Shown piece after piece: positions 27,299 to 35,452 of a stretch of 64,000 bases of DNA. The notes below the pieces were generated by a model. The model was not told the origin of the DNA. It did no database searches and was given only the letters and a program-made list of their open reading frames with translations. The translations under genes and the position numbers were made by a program. The first letter of the stretch is position 1; every line of letters starts with the position of its first letter. The DNA is from Natronosalvus hydrolyticus (GTDB taxonomy: Archaea; Halobacteriota; Halobacteria; Halobacteriales; Natrialbaceae). The stretch is from assembly GCA_025517525.1 (NCBI GenBank), contig JAOPJZ010000003.1:62001-126000 (forward strand), in the 5' to 3' direction.

Positions 27299-27400
27299 AG
27301 GTGTCAACACGCCAGAAGGGAGGATAAAAGGGGGCTGTCGTAGCCGGGAACGGTATCTATGGATTAGTTAAGTGAACAGGCGTGGTAACGAACCGCATAG

Positions 27401-28711
27401 ATGACTCGAACCGTTCGCGACAACCTTCGGGCTGTCAGACGCCAATTTCACCGCTATCCAGAACCCGGCTGGCGGGAGTTTTACACCACGAGCCTGCTCG
27501 TCGACGAACTCGAGGGAATCGACGAGCGAAGCGAGGCGGCGGGGACCGGCGGCATCGACGACATCGCCGTCGGCCCGGCGGCGATGGACCCCGACGCCAG
27601 GATGGCGGTTCCGGACGACGAGTCGCTCGAGACGTGGTTCGAGCGCGCTCAAGAGCGCGGCGCAAGAGAGGACGTTCTCGAGGCCGCGAGGGGCGGATAC
27701 ACCGGCGTGGTTGCCAGAGTGCGCCGGGGTGACGGACCGTCGGTCGGCCTTCGCGTCGACATCGACGGGCTGTTCGTCGAAGAGGCCGAAGACGAGGACC
27801 ACGAGCCCGCAGCCGAGGGGTTTCGCTCCGAACACGAGGGGGTGATGCACGCTTGCGGACACGATGCGCACATGACCATCGGACTGGCCGTCCTCGAGGG
27901 CGTTCTCGAGAGTGACTTCGGCGGCACGTTCACGGTCTTTTTCCAGCCCGCCGAAGAGGAGGCAGGCGGCGGGAAACCGATGGCAGAAGGGCCGTACGCC
28001 GACGAACTGGATTATCTGCTCGCCGTCCACGTCGGTCTCGGTCACCCGACGGGACGGGTGGTCGCCGGCATCGTGAAGCCGCTGGCGATGAGCCACGTCG
28101 AAGCGACGATCCTGGGAGAATCAGCCCACGCCGGAAAGGAACCCAACGAGGGGCGAAACGCGATTCAGGCGGTGGCGACCGCGGTACAGAACGCCTACGG
28201 AATCCCGCGTCACGGCGACGGCATGACGCGGGTCAACGTCGGTCAGATTGAGGCCGGAACCGCGAGCAACGTGATCGCCGAACGAGCGGACGTCGTGGCC
28301 GAAGCCCGCGGCGAAACGACGGCACTGATGGAGTACATGAAAGCCGAACTCCGCCGAACGTTCGAGTCGGCCGCCGCCATGCACGGTTGTGATCTCGAGT
28401 TCAAGGTAGTCAGCGAATCGCCACGGGCCGACAGCGACGAGGCGCTGGTCGAGGTGGTGTACGACGTGGCCACCGGAATCGACGGGGTGGACGACCCCGT
28501 CCGAACTGCACCCTTCGGCGCGAGCGAGGATGCAACCTTTCTCATGCGTCGCGTTCAGGCGGCCGGCGGACTCGCCGCCTACCTGATCGTCGGGACCGAC
28601 CACCCGGACAGCCACCACCGACCGCACTTCGACGTCGACGAACGGAGTCTCGAGATCGCCGCGGACGTCCTGCTCGAGTCGACGCGCCGACTCGAGACTG
28701 CACAACGGTAA
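27401..28711 (+). CDS. M20 amidohydrolase, AbgA-like
   Basis: A 436-residue metallo-amidohydrolase. It closely follows the p-aminobenzoyl-glutamate hydrolase subunit AbgA pattern: RRQFHRYPEPGWREF at the start, the long insert before GGYTGVVARV, RVDIDGL, the metal site MHACGHDAHMTIG, FQPAEEEAGGG, SAHAGKEPNEGRNAI and the C-terminal SEDATFLMRRVQ with SHH before the last helix. M20 enzymes use two zinc ions to split amide bonds. In this neighbourhood it could deacetylate N-acetyl-diaminobutyrate in place of DoeB, but that is inference; release of amino acids from other amides is equally possible. Confidence 0.88.
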   Translation: MTRTVRDNLRAVRRQFHRYPEPGWREFYTTSLLVDELEGIDERSEAAGTGGIDDIAVGPAAMDPDARMAVPDDESLETWFERAQERGAREDVLEAARGGYTGVVARVRRGDGPSVGLRVDIDGLFVEEAEDEDHEPAAEGFRSEHEGVMHACGHDAHMTIGLAVLEGVLESDFGGTFTVFFQPAEEEAGGGKPMAEGPYADELDYLLAVHVGLGHPTGRVVAGIVKPLAMSHVEATILGESAHAGKEPNEGRNAIQAVATAVQNAYGIPRHGDGMTRVNVGQIEAGTASNVIAERADVVAEARGETTALMEYMKAELRRTFESAAAMHGCDLEFKVVSESPRADSDEALVEVVYDVATGIDGVDDPVRTAPFGASEDATFLMRRVQAAGGLAAYLIVGTDHPDSHHRPHFDVDERSLEIAADVLLESTRRLETAQR

Positions 28712-28954
28712 CCGTTCGACTCGGTACGATACTTCGCGTCGAGCATTCGAGTTTGTAGTCTTCAGGTCATTTGTCACCGTAATAAAAGCCCACTATCCGT
28801 TGTGCCGCTGGTGATCGATGGGGCGGATTGAGCGACAACACCGGGTATCCCTGGGAGTCACTGGCACGTGAGCTTTTCACAATAACGATTGTTAATTTAC
28901 TATCTAAAAACTATATTTGCGAATGTATAAATTCCCGCAGTTCAAAACTACCGT

Positions 28955-29092
28955 ATGGACGAAACTGAACCTAGAGATCCGATTACCAACGTCCCAATCG
29001 AGCAATCCGAACCGGAGATCTACCTGCCAGGGACGCCAACTGTCGAATTCACGGCCTACCTCGAGCGCTTCATCGAGATGCTGCGTCGATAA
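28955..29092 (+). CDS. Small acidic protein, 45 residues
   Basis: ATG 28955 opens 45 codons beginning MDETEPRDPITNVPIEQSEP and ending in an amphipathic helix (YLERFIEMLRR). A good TATA box (tataaatt, 28926-28933) lies about 26 nt before the ATG, giving a leaderless message. The acidic composition is typical of haloarchaeal proteins. No family recognised. It sits alone in the region after the amidohydrolase and before repeat copy B. Confidence 0.6.
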   Translation: MDETEPRDPITNVPIEQSEPEIYLPGTPTVEFTAYLERFIEMLRR

Positions 29093-29262
29093 CGGCTCGA
29101 GTATCCTCCGGACGGACTTTGAACGACCCGAAGTGGCTCCAGTACGACGGTAATTGCTTTTTGTTGTGCCTATTTACGGCACTCGAGACCAGCAACTGGA
29201 GACGCTCGAGACCAGTAAAAGCAGACCCTCAGGCGGTTATCGGATGCAAAAATCATCGGTTG

Positions 29263-29348
29263 CTACAGTAGCCATTGAAACGATTTGCACATCTATCACG
29301 ACGTCGTCTTGTGAGAGGATGTACAATGACTTTTACTGGTTACTATAG
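29263..29348 (-). repeat. 86-bp palindromic MITE-like repeat, copy B
   Basis: Left end ctacagtagccattgaaa and right end ttttactggttactatag are the same terminal inverted repeats as copy A, in the opposite orientation. The interior (ttgcacatctatcacgacg) matches copy C closely. It lies at the 3' side of the BCCT transporter gene. Confidence 0.85.
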
Positions 29349-29414
29349 CACCCGTCTCGAAAGGACGGTGCCCAGAACAACCACTCGATGGAAATACGAG
29401 ATTGACGTTTTCGG

Positions 29415-31043
29415 TCAGTCGTCGTCGCTCGATTGGGCAGCACCGCCGACCGTCGGCGGCGTGTCACTCGAGCCGATGAGCGTCGTCTCTTCTTGCAACA
29501 AGACGCGACCGTACGCCGAGGTGAAGTGTTTGATGAGTCCGAGCATAGCGAGGAAGCAGACGAACGCAAACGGGCCGCCAGTAATGATCGCTGCCGACTG
29601 GAGCGCGTCCACCCCGCCCTGAATCATGAGGATGGCCGCCGTCATCCCGAGGACGACCCCCCAGAAGATTCGGTTGATGTTCGACGGTCTCGCCTTCCCA
29701 CCGGTCGTCATCATCGACACCGCGAGGGTCGAGGAATCCGCGGACGTGATAAAGAACGTGGTGACGAGTATCAAGAACGCAATCATGAAGACCGTTCCGA
29801 GCGGGAACGCCTCGAACAGGATAAATCCGGTGACCTCTGCACCCTGCTCGAATGCCATGACCGAGCTAAAGTCGGCGACGTTGTTGTGCTGGGCCCAGAG
29901 CGCGGTGCCACCGAGGGAGACGAACCACGGAATCGTCGCCGCCGACGTGGCGACGATGCCCGTGAAGGCAACTTCCCGGACCGTTCGCCCGCGGGAGATA
30001 CGTGCGATAAACAGGCCGGCGAACGGCGACCACGAGAGCGCCCACGCCCAGTAGAACACGGTCCAGTCGTTCATCCACTGGGTGCCGCCCTCGGTTCCAG
30101 CACCGGTGTAGAGGCTCATGGAGATGAAGTTCGTGACCATCCCGCTGATCGCCTGCGTGCCGATCAGGACGAGGAAAATCGTCGGTCCGACGATGAACGT
30201 CGCCAGGAGCAACATCACGAATAAGATCATATTGAAGTTCGAGAGGCGGCGGATGCCCCGGTTGACCCCAAGAACCATCGAAATCGTAAACAGGAGCGTC
30301 ATCGTCGTGACCACGAGCAGAATCCCGGTGTCCCCCAGATCGATACCCCACTGGTAGTCGAGTCCAGTGACGAACTGGCTGCCGATAAACCCGAGCGACG
30401 TCGCGACGCCACCGATGGTTGCGAACACGGCGAGAATGTCGATGGCCTTCGCGGCCGGGCCGTCGAGGTTGTCCTTGCCGAGAATCGGCGTGAGCGCCGA
30501 CGACACCCGCAGTGGCACGCTCTCGTAATTGTACGCGAAGTAGCCGATGGCGATTCCCATAATCGTGAACACGGCCAGCTGCGGGAGCGCCCAGTGGAAC
30601 AGCGTCTGCTGGACGGCGACAGCCATCGCCGGTCCGGACTGGCTCGAGACGTCGAACAGCGGGGACGGGTTGTCGTAATAAAACAGCGCCTCGGTCGGTC
30701 CCCAGAACACCACCCCTGCGGCGAAGCCCGCGGAGTACAACATCGCGAAAAACGAGAGGAAGCTATACTCCGGCGGATCGTCGCCGAATTTGATCTTCCC
30801 CCACGGCCCCAGTATGAGGAACAGGAGGAAAACCACGACCAGGAACACGATCACCAACAGCGCCCAGTTGAGGTACTCGAGGAAGAACGTGTTGAGGCCG
30901 CCGATGGCCCAATCCAGCGTCGGTCGGCTAACGAAGAACGTCACGATCACGCCGACGGTCAGTCCCGCACCGAACAGGAACACAATGGGGTCGAGTTCCT
31001 CACGAAAGCGGCCGACAGCGCCGAGGTCATCTCGATTAGACAT
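29415..31043 (-). CDS. BCCT family transporter (betaine/choline/ectoine type)
   Basis: Sodium- or proton-coupled importer of quaternary-ammonium or related compatible solutes. The 542-residue protein starts at ATG 31043, with a TTTAATC box about 28 nt upstream. Twelve membrane segments are evident. The signature segment reads WTVFYWAWALSWSPFAGLFI followed by ARISRGRTVREV, with the aromatic residues of the substrate box. FFITSADSSTL near residue 425 is the second conserved stretch. Terminal cytoplasmic tails are short, so osmosensing extensions are absent. It lies 357 bp after an aminotransferase gene on the same strand and may feed the catabolic enzymes nearby. Confidence 0.95.
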   Translation of the reverse strand: MSNRDDLGAVGRFREELDPIVFLFGAGLTVGVIVTFFVSRPTLDWAIGGLNTFFLEYLNWALLVIVFLVVVFLLFLILGPWGKIKFGDDPPEYSFLSFFAMLYSAGFAAGVVFWGPTEALFYYDNPSPLFDVSSQSGPAMAVAVQQTLFHWALPQLAVFTIMGIAIGYFAYNYESVPLRVSSALTPILGKDNLDGPAAKAIDILAVFATIGGVATSLGFIGSQFVTGLDYQWGIDLGDTGILLVVTTMTLLFTISMVLGVNRGIRRLSNFNMILFVMLLLATFIVGPTIFLVLIGTQAISGMVTNFISMSLYTGAGTEGGTQWMNDWTVFYWAWALSWSPFAGLFIARISRGRTVREVAFTGIVATSAATIPWFVSLGGTALWAQHNNVADFSSVMAFEQGAEVTGFILFEAFPLGTVFMIAFLILVTTFFITSADSSTLAVSMMTTGGKARPSNINRIFWGVVLGMTAAILMIQGGVDALQSAAIITGGPFAFVCFLAMLGLIKHFTSAYGRVLLQEETTLIGSSDTPPTVGGAAQSSDDD

Positions 31044-31399
31044 CGAAACCATCCCCTCGAGTGCGCTGGTCGATTAAACGACCACGGTTCTCGCGTGATA
31101 GCACATTGGCCCCATCTATGTCAAGTGGTACCATGACGCGCAACACCACATACCCTTGCTTAAGTATGAATAGAATTCCAATCCACATATGCAGTTATCG
31201 TAACCTTATCGTGATTGTCATTCGATTGGAACAAAACCGTCGCAAATAGTCAAAATGTATCAATCACTTGGAACGACGCGGGGCCGGTCATGTAGGTTCT
31301 CGAGCAGGGAGTAATATGGGACATACCGAAGAAGATTGGTTCAGCGTTCGAACGCTGACTCCCTGGCCGAGAGCCAGCAATCGATTACTCGCTATCCCG
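31044..31399. other. Intergenic upstream of the BCCT gene
   Basis: About 355 bp without a credible gene. It contains an AT-rich stretch (31140-31255) and the TATA-like box of the BCCT gene at 31068-31075 (minus strand). No clear palindrome or repeat was seen. Confidence 0.5.
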
Positions 31400-32767
31400 C
31401 TACTGGTCGGTCGCCGCCTCGATAGCGTCCACGAGCACGTCCAGCGCAATGTCGGCCAGTTCGCGGGTTAACACGAGCGGAGGGAGTAGTCGGACGATGC
31501 TGCCGTAGCGACCGGCAGTCCAGACCAGAACGCCGTGTTCGTAACAGTACTGTTGAATCGCTTCGACCGTCTCGCCGGCTGGGGTCCCATCCTCCGTGAC
31601 GAACTCAGCGCCGATAAACAACCCTTTGCCACGCACCTCGCCGAGCATCGGGTTCGTGTCCGCGACGGCCTCGAGTCGGCCACGGATGTGTTCGCCGAGT
31701 TCTCGAGCGTGGGCCAGCAAGTCGTGCGCCTGAATGTACTCGATGGCACGGATACCGCCAACCATCGCCGTCACGTGACCGCGGTAGGTGCCGGCATGAT
31801 CGCCGGGCCCCCAGGTATCGAGCTCCTCGCGGTACATCGTCGCCGAGAGCGGGAGGCCGTTACCGCCGAGCGCTTTCGCCATCGTCATCACATCGGGCGT
31901 CACGTCGTAGTGGTCGGCGGCGAACCACTCACCGGTGCGTCCGATGCCGCTCTGGATTTCGTCGAATATCAACGGCAACCCGTTGTCGTCGGCGATATCC
32001 CTGAGTCCCTCGAGAAAGCCTTTCTGTGGGACGACGACGCCACCTTCACCCTGAATCGGTTCGACGAAGATGCCCGCCGGATTCGCGAGGCCGCTGTACG
32101 GATCTTCGACGATCGCTCGAACCTCCTCGAGAGCGTCTTTCGTCGCTTCGTCGGGAGTTTTGCCCTGTGCAAACGCGTACGGGTAGGGTGCGTGGACGAC
32201 GTCGGGGAGCAACGGCGTGTAGTGGCCCTTGAATTTCCTGTTCGAACTCAGACTCATCGCCCCGCTCGTCGGGCCGTGATACCCCCCACGGAAGGCGATC
32301 AGCCCGTCGCCGCCGGTGTTGAACTTCGCGAGTTTGATCGAGGCTTCGATCGCATCACTCCCCGTCGGCCCGCCGAAGACGACGCGATTGTCTCCCGCGA
32401 GTGACCCCGGTGCAATCTCGTCGAGTTTCTCGATGAGTTCGAGACGCGCGTCGGTCGGAAAATCGACCGTGTGGACGAGTTTGTCCATCTGTTCGTGGAT
32501 GGCTTCGACGACGTACGGGTTTGCGTGCCCGACGTTGAGGACGCCGATACCGGCGAACATGTCGATGAACGTGTTCCCGTCGACGTCCCTGATCGTCGCC
32601 CCCTTTCCAGCCTCGAACGCCAGCGGAATGTCGTTCGGATACGCGACGGCGCTGCTATCGATCTCCCGTTGTTTCTCGAGCAGGGTTCGGGACCTGGGGC
32701 CGGGGACGGTGTCGACGGAAGGCGCATCCGCAAAGTGGAGTTCGTCTATCGGTGGTCCAGTGGACAT
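31400..32767 (-). CDS. Class III aminotransferase (GABA/diaminobutyrate type)
   Basis: A 455-residue PLP enzyme from ATG 32767 (ATG 32779 is less likely). Signatures: [74 protein letters not shown], the Lys of [16 protein letters not shown] and [13 protein letters not shown]. The [10 protein letters not shown] loop resembles 2,4-diaminobutyrate:2-oxoglutarate aminotransferases, although 4-aminobutyrate aminotransferase is also possible. In the proposed ectoine route this enzyme would turn diaminobutyrate into aspartate semialdehyde. It lies upstream of the BCCT transporter on the same strand. Confidence 0.9.
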   Translation of the reverse strand: MSTGPPIDELHFADAPSVDTVPGPRSRTLLEKQREIDSSAVAYPNDIPLAFEAGKGATIRDVDGNTFIDMFAGIGVLNVGHANPYVVEAIHEQMDKLVHTVDFPTDARLELIEKLDEIAPGSLAGDNRVVFGGPTGSDAIEASIKLAKFNTGGDGLIAFRGGYHGPTSGAMSLSSNRKFKGHYTPLLPDVVHAPYPYAFAQGKTPDEATKDALEEVRAIVEDPYSGLANPAGIFVEPIQGEGGVVVPQKGFLEGLRDIADDNGLPLIFDEIQSGIGRTGEWFAADHYDVTPDVMTMAKALGGNGLPLSATMYREELDTWGPGDHAGTYRGHVTAMVGGIRAIEYIQAHDLLAHARELGEHIRGRLEAVADTNPMLGEVRGKGLFIGAEFVTEDGTPAGETVEAIQQYCYEHGVLVWTAGRYGSIVRLLPPLVLTRELADIALDVLVDAIEAATDQ

Positions 32768-32947
32768 GACCCACAGCATGCGAACCAGTCACAAATAAGT
32801 TGTCAGCAGTTATCATCGCCGGATAATCAAAACACGGGGACGAACGCCTCACTACTCGAGACACGAGCCACTCGAAAAGCGCGTGCTGAAACGTGTCCGA
32901 CAGCCCACGGTGGATCCTCCACGATGACTAATAGGATTCGTTGTCGT

Positions 32948-33000
32948 GGTCAGTGACCATCCCGGTCTGTCGCTGACCGGTACACAGCGACAACAATCCC
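32948..33000 (+). repeat. Hairpin-plus-tail repeat, copy 1
   Basis: GGTCAGTGAC and GTCGCTGACC form a 10-bp stem (one G-T mismatch) with an 11-nt loop, followed by a tail ending cagcgacaacaatccc. Stem, loop length and tail match the copy at 48884, and more loosely the copy at 46393. Confidence 0.65.
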
Positions 33001-33055
33001 TATGAAACCGTTCCACCGCGAAACTGGTATCTACCCCCCAATCAGGGTTTTCCAG

Positions 33056-33140
33056 CTATTGTAGCCAGTGAAACGATTTGCACACCTACCACGACGTCGT
33101 CTTGTGAGAGGCTATGCAATGACTTTCACTGGCTGGTATA
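33056..33140 (-). repeat. 86-bp palindromic MITE-like repeat, copy C
   Basis: Ends ctattgtagccagtgaaa and tttcactggctggtata; same orientation as copy B. An open frame begins within it (GTG 33068) and runs without a stop into the zinc-finger gene at 33275, so the element could supply upstream signals to that gene. Confidence 0.85.
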
Positions 33141-33274
33141 CTGACCGCTCCGGCTATCCGTCAACTGGGCCAGGTCGGTATCCGACAACTGGCCGGACCC
33201 GGACCGTCAATAAAACCGGTAGGCCGCCCGCTGACCGATGGCATCATGATACTCGAGGCACAAACGAACAATCA

Positions 33275-33403
33275 ATGGCGAAACCCGCACGCGGTGACGG
33301 TCCACCCTGTCCGCGTTGTGAGGCGTCCCTCTACAAGCGCCACTGCAAGTACGTATGTCCCCAACACGGCGTCATCTACGACTGTTCTGACCCCTTCCGG
33401 TGA
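33275..33403 (+). CDS. Small zinc-finger protein, 42 residues
   Basis: ATG 33275 gives MAKPARGDGPPCPRCEASLY and onward through KRHCKYVCPQHGVIYDCSDPFR. The CPxC, a lone HC, CPxH and DC ligands suggest one or two zinc sites. The pattern fits a family of tiny haloarchaeal zinc-finger proteins (I recall the name HVO_2523 family). The open frame extends back into repeat C, but ATG 33275 is where protein-like sequence begins. Function is unknown; related Haloferax micro-proteins affect motility and biofilms. Confidence 0.8.
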   Translation: MAKPARGDGPPCPRCEASLYKRHCKYVCPQHGVIYDCSDPFR

Positions 33404-33507
33404 TCACTCGAGTCCGATGGAAGACAGTCGGGTGTCCCCGACTCACCAACTGAGTTGACCGCAACGATTACACCGTCTATCATCCTTTTCTCGACAACTA
33501 CCGCCCT

Positions 33508-34023
33508 ATGTCTACCCAACCGACCATCCTCGTCGTCGACGACGAGCGAGAGATAACCGACCTGTATGCGACCTGGGTCGACGACAGCTATCACGTCAAA
33601 ACGGCCTACGACGGGCAGTCGGCGCTCGAGCAGATCGATTCGGGCGTCGACGTCGTCTTGCTCGACCGCCACATGCCGGATCTGTCGGGTGACGAGGTGC
33701 TCGCCGAAATCCGCCGTCGTGGCCACGACTGCTGGATCATCATGGTGACCGCCGTCGACCCCGGACTGGACATCGTCGAACTCGACATCGACGACTACGT
33801 GACAAAGCCGGTCTCCCGAATGCAACTCACCCGAATCATCGAAAACCTGCGCGTGCAGTCCAGATACACCCAAAACGGCCGCCGGGAACTCGAGGCGCTC
33901 TCGAACAAGATGGAAACCCTCGAGGACGAACTGGACCTCGAGGAACTCGAGGAAACGGAAACCTACCAGCAACTCGAGGCCGACCTCAAGGAGATAAGTG
34001 ACACACTCGTCGAAGACAGTTGA
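33508..34023 (+). CDS. HalX-type response regulator
   Basis: A 171-residue cytoplasmic protein. The receiver domain (residues 6-120) has the acidic pair in VVDDEREI, the phospho-acceptor Asp in VVLLDRHMPDLSG, a Thr in MVTAVD and Lys in YVTKPVSR. A short HalX domain follows (residues 125-171), strongly acidic and coiled-coil-like (LEALSNKMETLEDELDLEEL). No histidine kinase is adjacent, so the partner is encoded elsewhere. The output is unknown because HalX is not a recognised DNA-binding domain. Confidence 0.92.
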   Translation: MSTQPTILVVDDEREITDLYATWVDDSYHVKTAYDGQSALEQIDSGVDVVLLDRHMPDLSGDEVLAEIRRRGHDCWIIMVTAVDPGLDIVELDIDDYVTKPVSRMQLTRIIENLRVQSRYTQNGRRELEALSNKMETLEDELDLEELEETETYQQLEADLKEISDTLVEDS

Positions 34024-34037
34024 TTACACCAACCCTC

Positions 34038-34790
34038 TCACTTGACAGCCTCCCCACGGTGGCGAAGCGCTCGATACAGCGTCGGCCCGAGAAGCATCCC
34101 GGCTGTAGCCGTACAAAACAGGGCCACCACCAGACCGTACTCGCCGCTCGTCCCCTGAGCCATCGCGCCCGTGAGCGAGGCCGCCGACGCGCCGAGGGCA
34201 ACAGCCGCGATCGTCCACGGAAGTTCGCCGATCACCGTCCCGGCGACGAGTTGGCGACTCGAAACGCCGCTTGCGGCTGCCGCACACGTCGCGATATCGG
34301 ACGGAATCGGGGCTAACCGCGAGGCAATGACGCCACGGACTGGGCCGGCATTCTCGTAGTAGCCAGTGACCACGTCGTGACTCCGCTCGAGGAAAGTGTC
34401 GAATCGCCCGGTTATCGCGGTCGCTTCGACGGTCGACCCTGATTCGTCCGATAGCTCGGCTGATTGGGCTGTCGCGTCTCGCTCGAGGAGCCAGCGAGCG
34501 ACGCCGAAAGTCGGTAACACGGTGAAGGCAACACCGAGCAGGGCAATCGGAACACCCTGGGTCAGTCCGTAGCCGTATCCGACCACGACGGCGAGTGGCG
34601 TCGTCGGCCACGCAAACAGCGGCCGGACGACGTAGAGCCCGATCACGAGGAGCGCAAACGTGGTCGGGTCGGTAACAATGCCGTCGAACGCGGCGACGGT
34701 AGCCGTCGGCGAGACCACCAGCGCACCGAGCAACACGAGACCAACCAGTAGCGTCCCCAGGACGACACGAACCGATCCGACACGCCTCAT
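34038..34790 (-). CDS. TVP38/TMEM64 (VTT-domain) membrane protein
   Basis: A 250-residue protein from ATG 34790; the longer frame adds an unlikely soluble N-terminus. It has about six hydrophobic segments. The VTT/SNARE-associated core is visible: PLAVVVGYGYGLTQGVPIAL, then RGVIASRLAPIPSDIATCAA with the conserved Arg and Pro, and GTVIGELPWTIAAVALG. DedA/TVP38 proteins are candidates for lipid scramblases or flippases; the archaeal role is not known. It is convergent with the HalX regulator, with 14 bp between stops. Confidence 0.88.
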   Translation of the reverse strand: MRRVGSVRVVLGTLLVGLVLLGALVVSPTATVAAFDGIVTDPTTFALLVIGLYVVRPLFAWPTTPLAVVVGYGYGLTQGVPIALLGVAFTVLPTFGVARWLLERDATAQSAELSDESGSTVEATAITGRFDTFLERSHDVVTGYYENAGPVRGVIASRLAPIPSDIATCAAAASGVSSRQLVAGTVIGELPWTIAAVALGASAASLTGAMAQGTSGEYGLVVALFCTATAGMLLGPTLYRALRHRGEAVK

Positions 34791-34861
34791 CGACACGCGG
34801 GCGTTCGAACCCGGCCGTTGAAACCTTTGTGTCTCCCCACCGTCTCGAGACCGCACACCCG

Positions 34862-34947
34862 CTATAGTAACCAGTGAAAGTTATTATCTATCCTTTCGCA
34901 AGATGGCGTCGCGATAGGTGTGTAAATCGTTTCACTGGCTACTATAG
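34862..34947 (+). repeat. 86-bp palindromic MITE-like repeat, copy D
   Basis: Left end ctatagtaaccagtgaaa and right end tttcactggctactatag are perfect terminal repeats apart from one base. Orientation is as copy A. In this copy the frame that stays open in A, B and C is closed by an early stop. Confidence 0.85.
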
Positions 34948-35048
34948 CTCGAGCCCCCTCCTCCAGGAGAGCCGAGTTTTCGACACATGAGAGGGAGTCG
35001 AACGCGTCGACACAACGTTTAAGCCTGCAGGCAGGTCACTGCAGGTCG

Positions 35049-35402
35049 ATGGACGAGCGCGTCGAACTCGGTCTCGCTCTGCTCGAGCGTCTCGAATACG
35101 AGTCGTTGCCATTGCCCGAAGTGGTCGACCGAATCGAGACGGTCACGAACGATCCCATCGTCACCCGAACGATCCTCGACGAGGCGGAACTCCGGGGCCT
35201 GATCGAACGCGAAGAGGGTATCGTCCGCGTCAAAAGCCGACAGTACGTTCGCTTCGAGGAACAGGTCGTGACGAAAGAGGGCGATTTTTCCTGCCGACGC
35301 TGTGGCTCGAGCCTCTCGACGGGCTACTTTCTCAAACTCGAGGGAGGCGAACTGGGGCCGTTCGGCTCTTCGTGTATTCGGAAAGTTACCGGGCGGGAGT
35401 GA
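35049..35402 (+). CDS. DUF5830 family protein (HTH plus zinc ribbon)
   Basis: A 117-residue protein. The first 65 residues look like a helix-turn-helix (LPLPEVVDRIETVTNDPIVT, then LDEAELRGLIEREEGIVRV). The second half is a zinc-binding ribbon: CRRCGSSLSTGYFL, then GELGPFGSSCIRKVTGRE with a further Cys. The ending GPFGSSCIRKVTGRE is what I associate with DUF5830. It may be a DNA- or RNA-binding regulator. It is preceded by repeat D and transcribed alone. Confidence 0.82.
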   Translation: MDERVELGLALLERLEYESLPLPEVVDRIETVTNDPIVTRTILDEAELRGLIEREEGIVRVKSRQYVRFEEQVVTKEGDFSCRRCGSSLSTGYFLKLEGGELGPFGSSCIRKVTGRE

Positions 35403-35452
35403 CAGGTCAATCGGTTGGCGACGAGGGCGTCGACTACCGGCGCTGTGAAACC

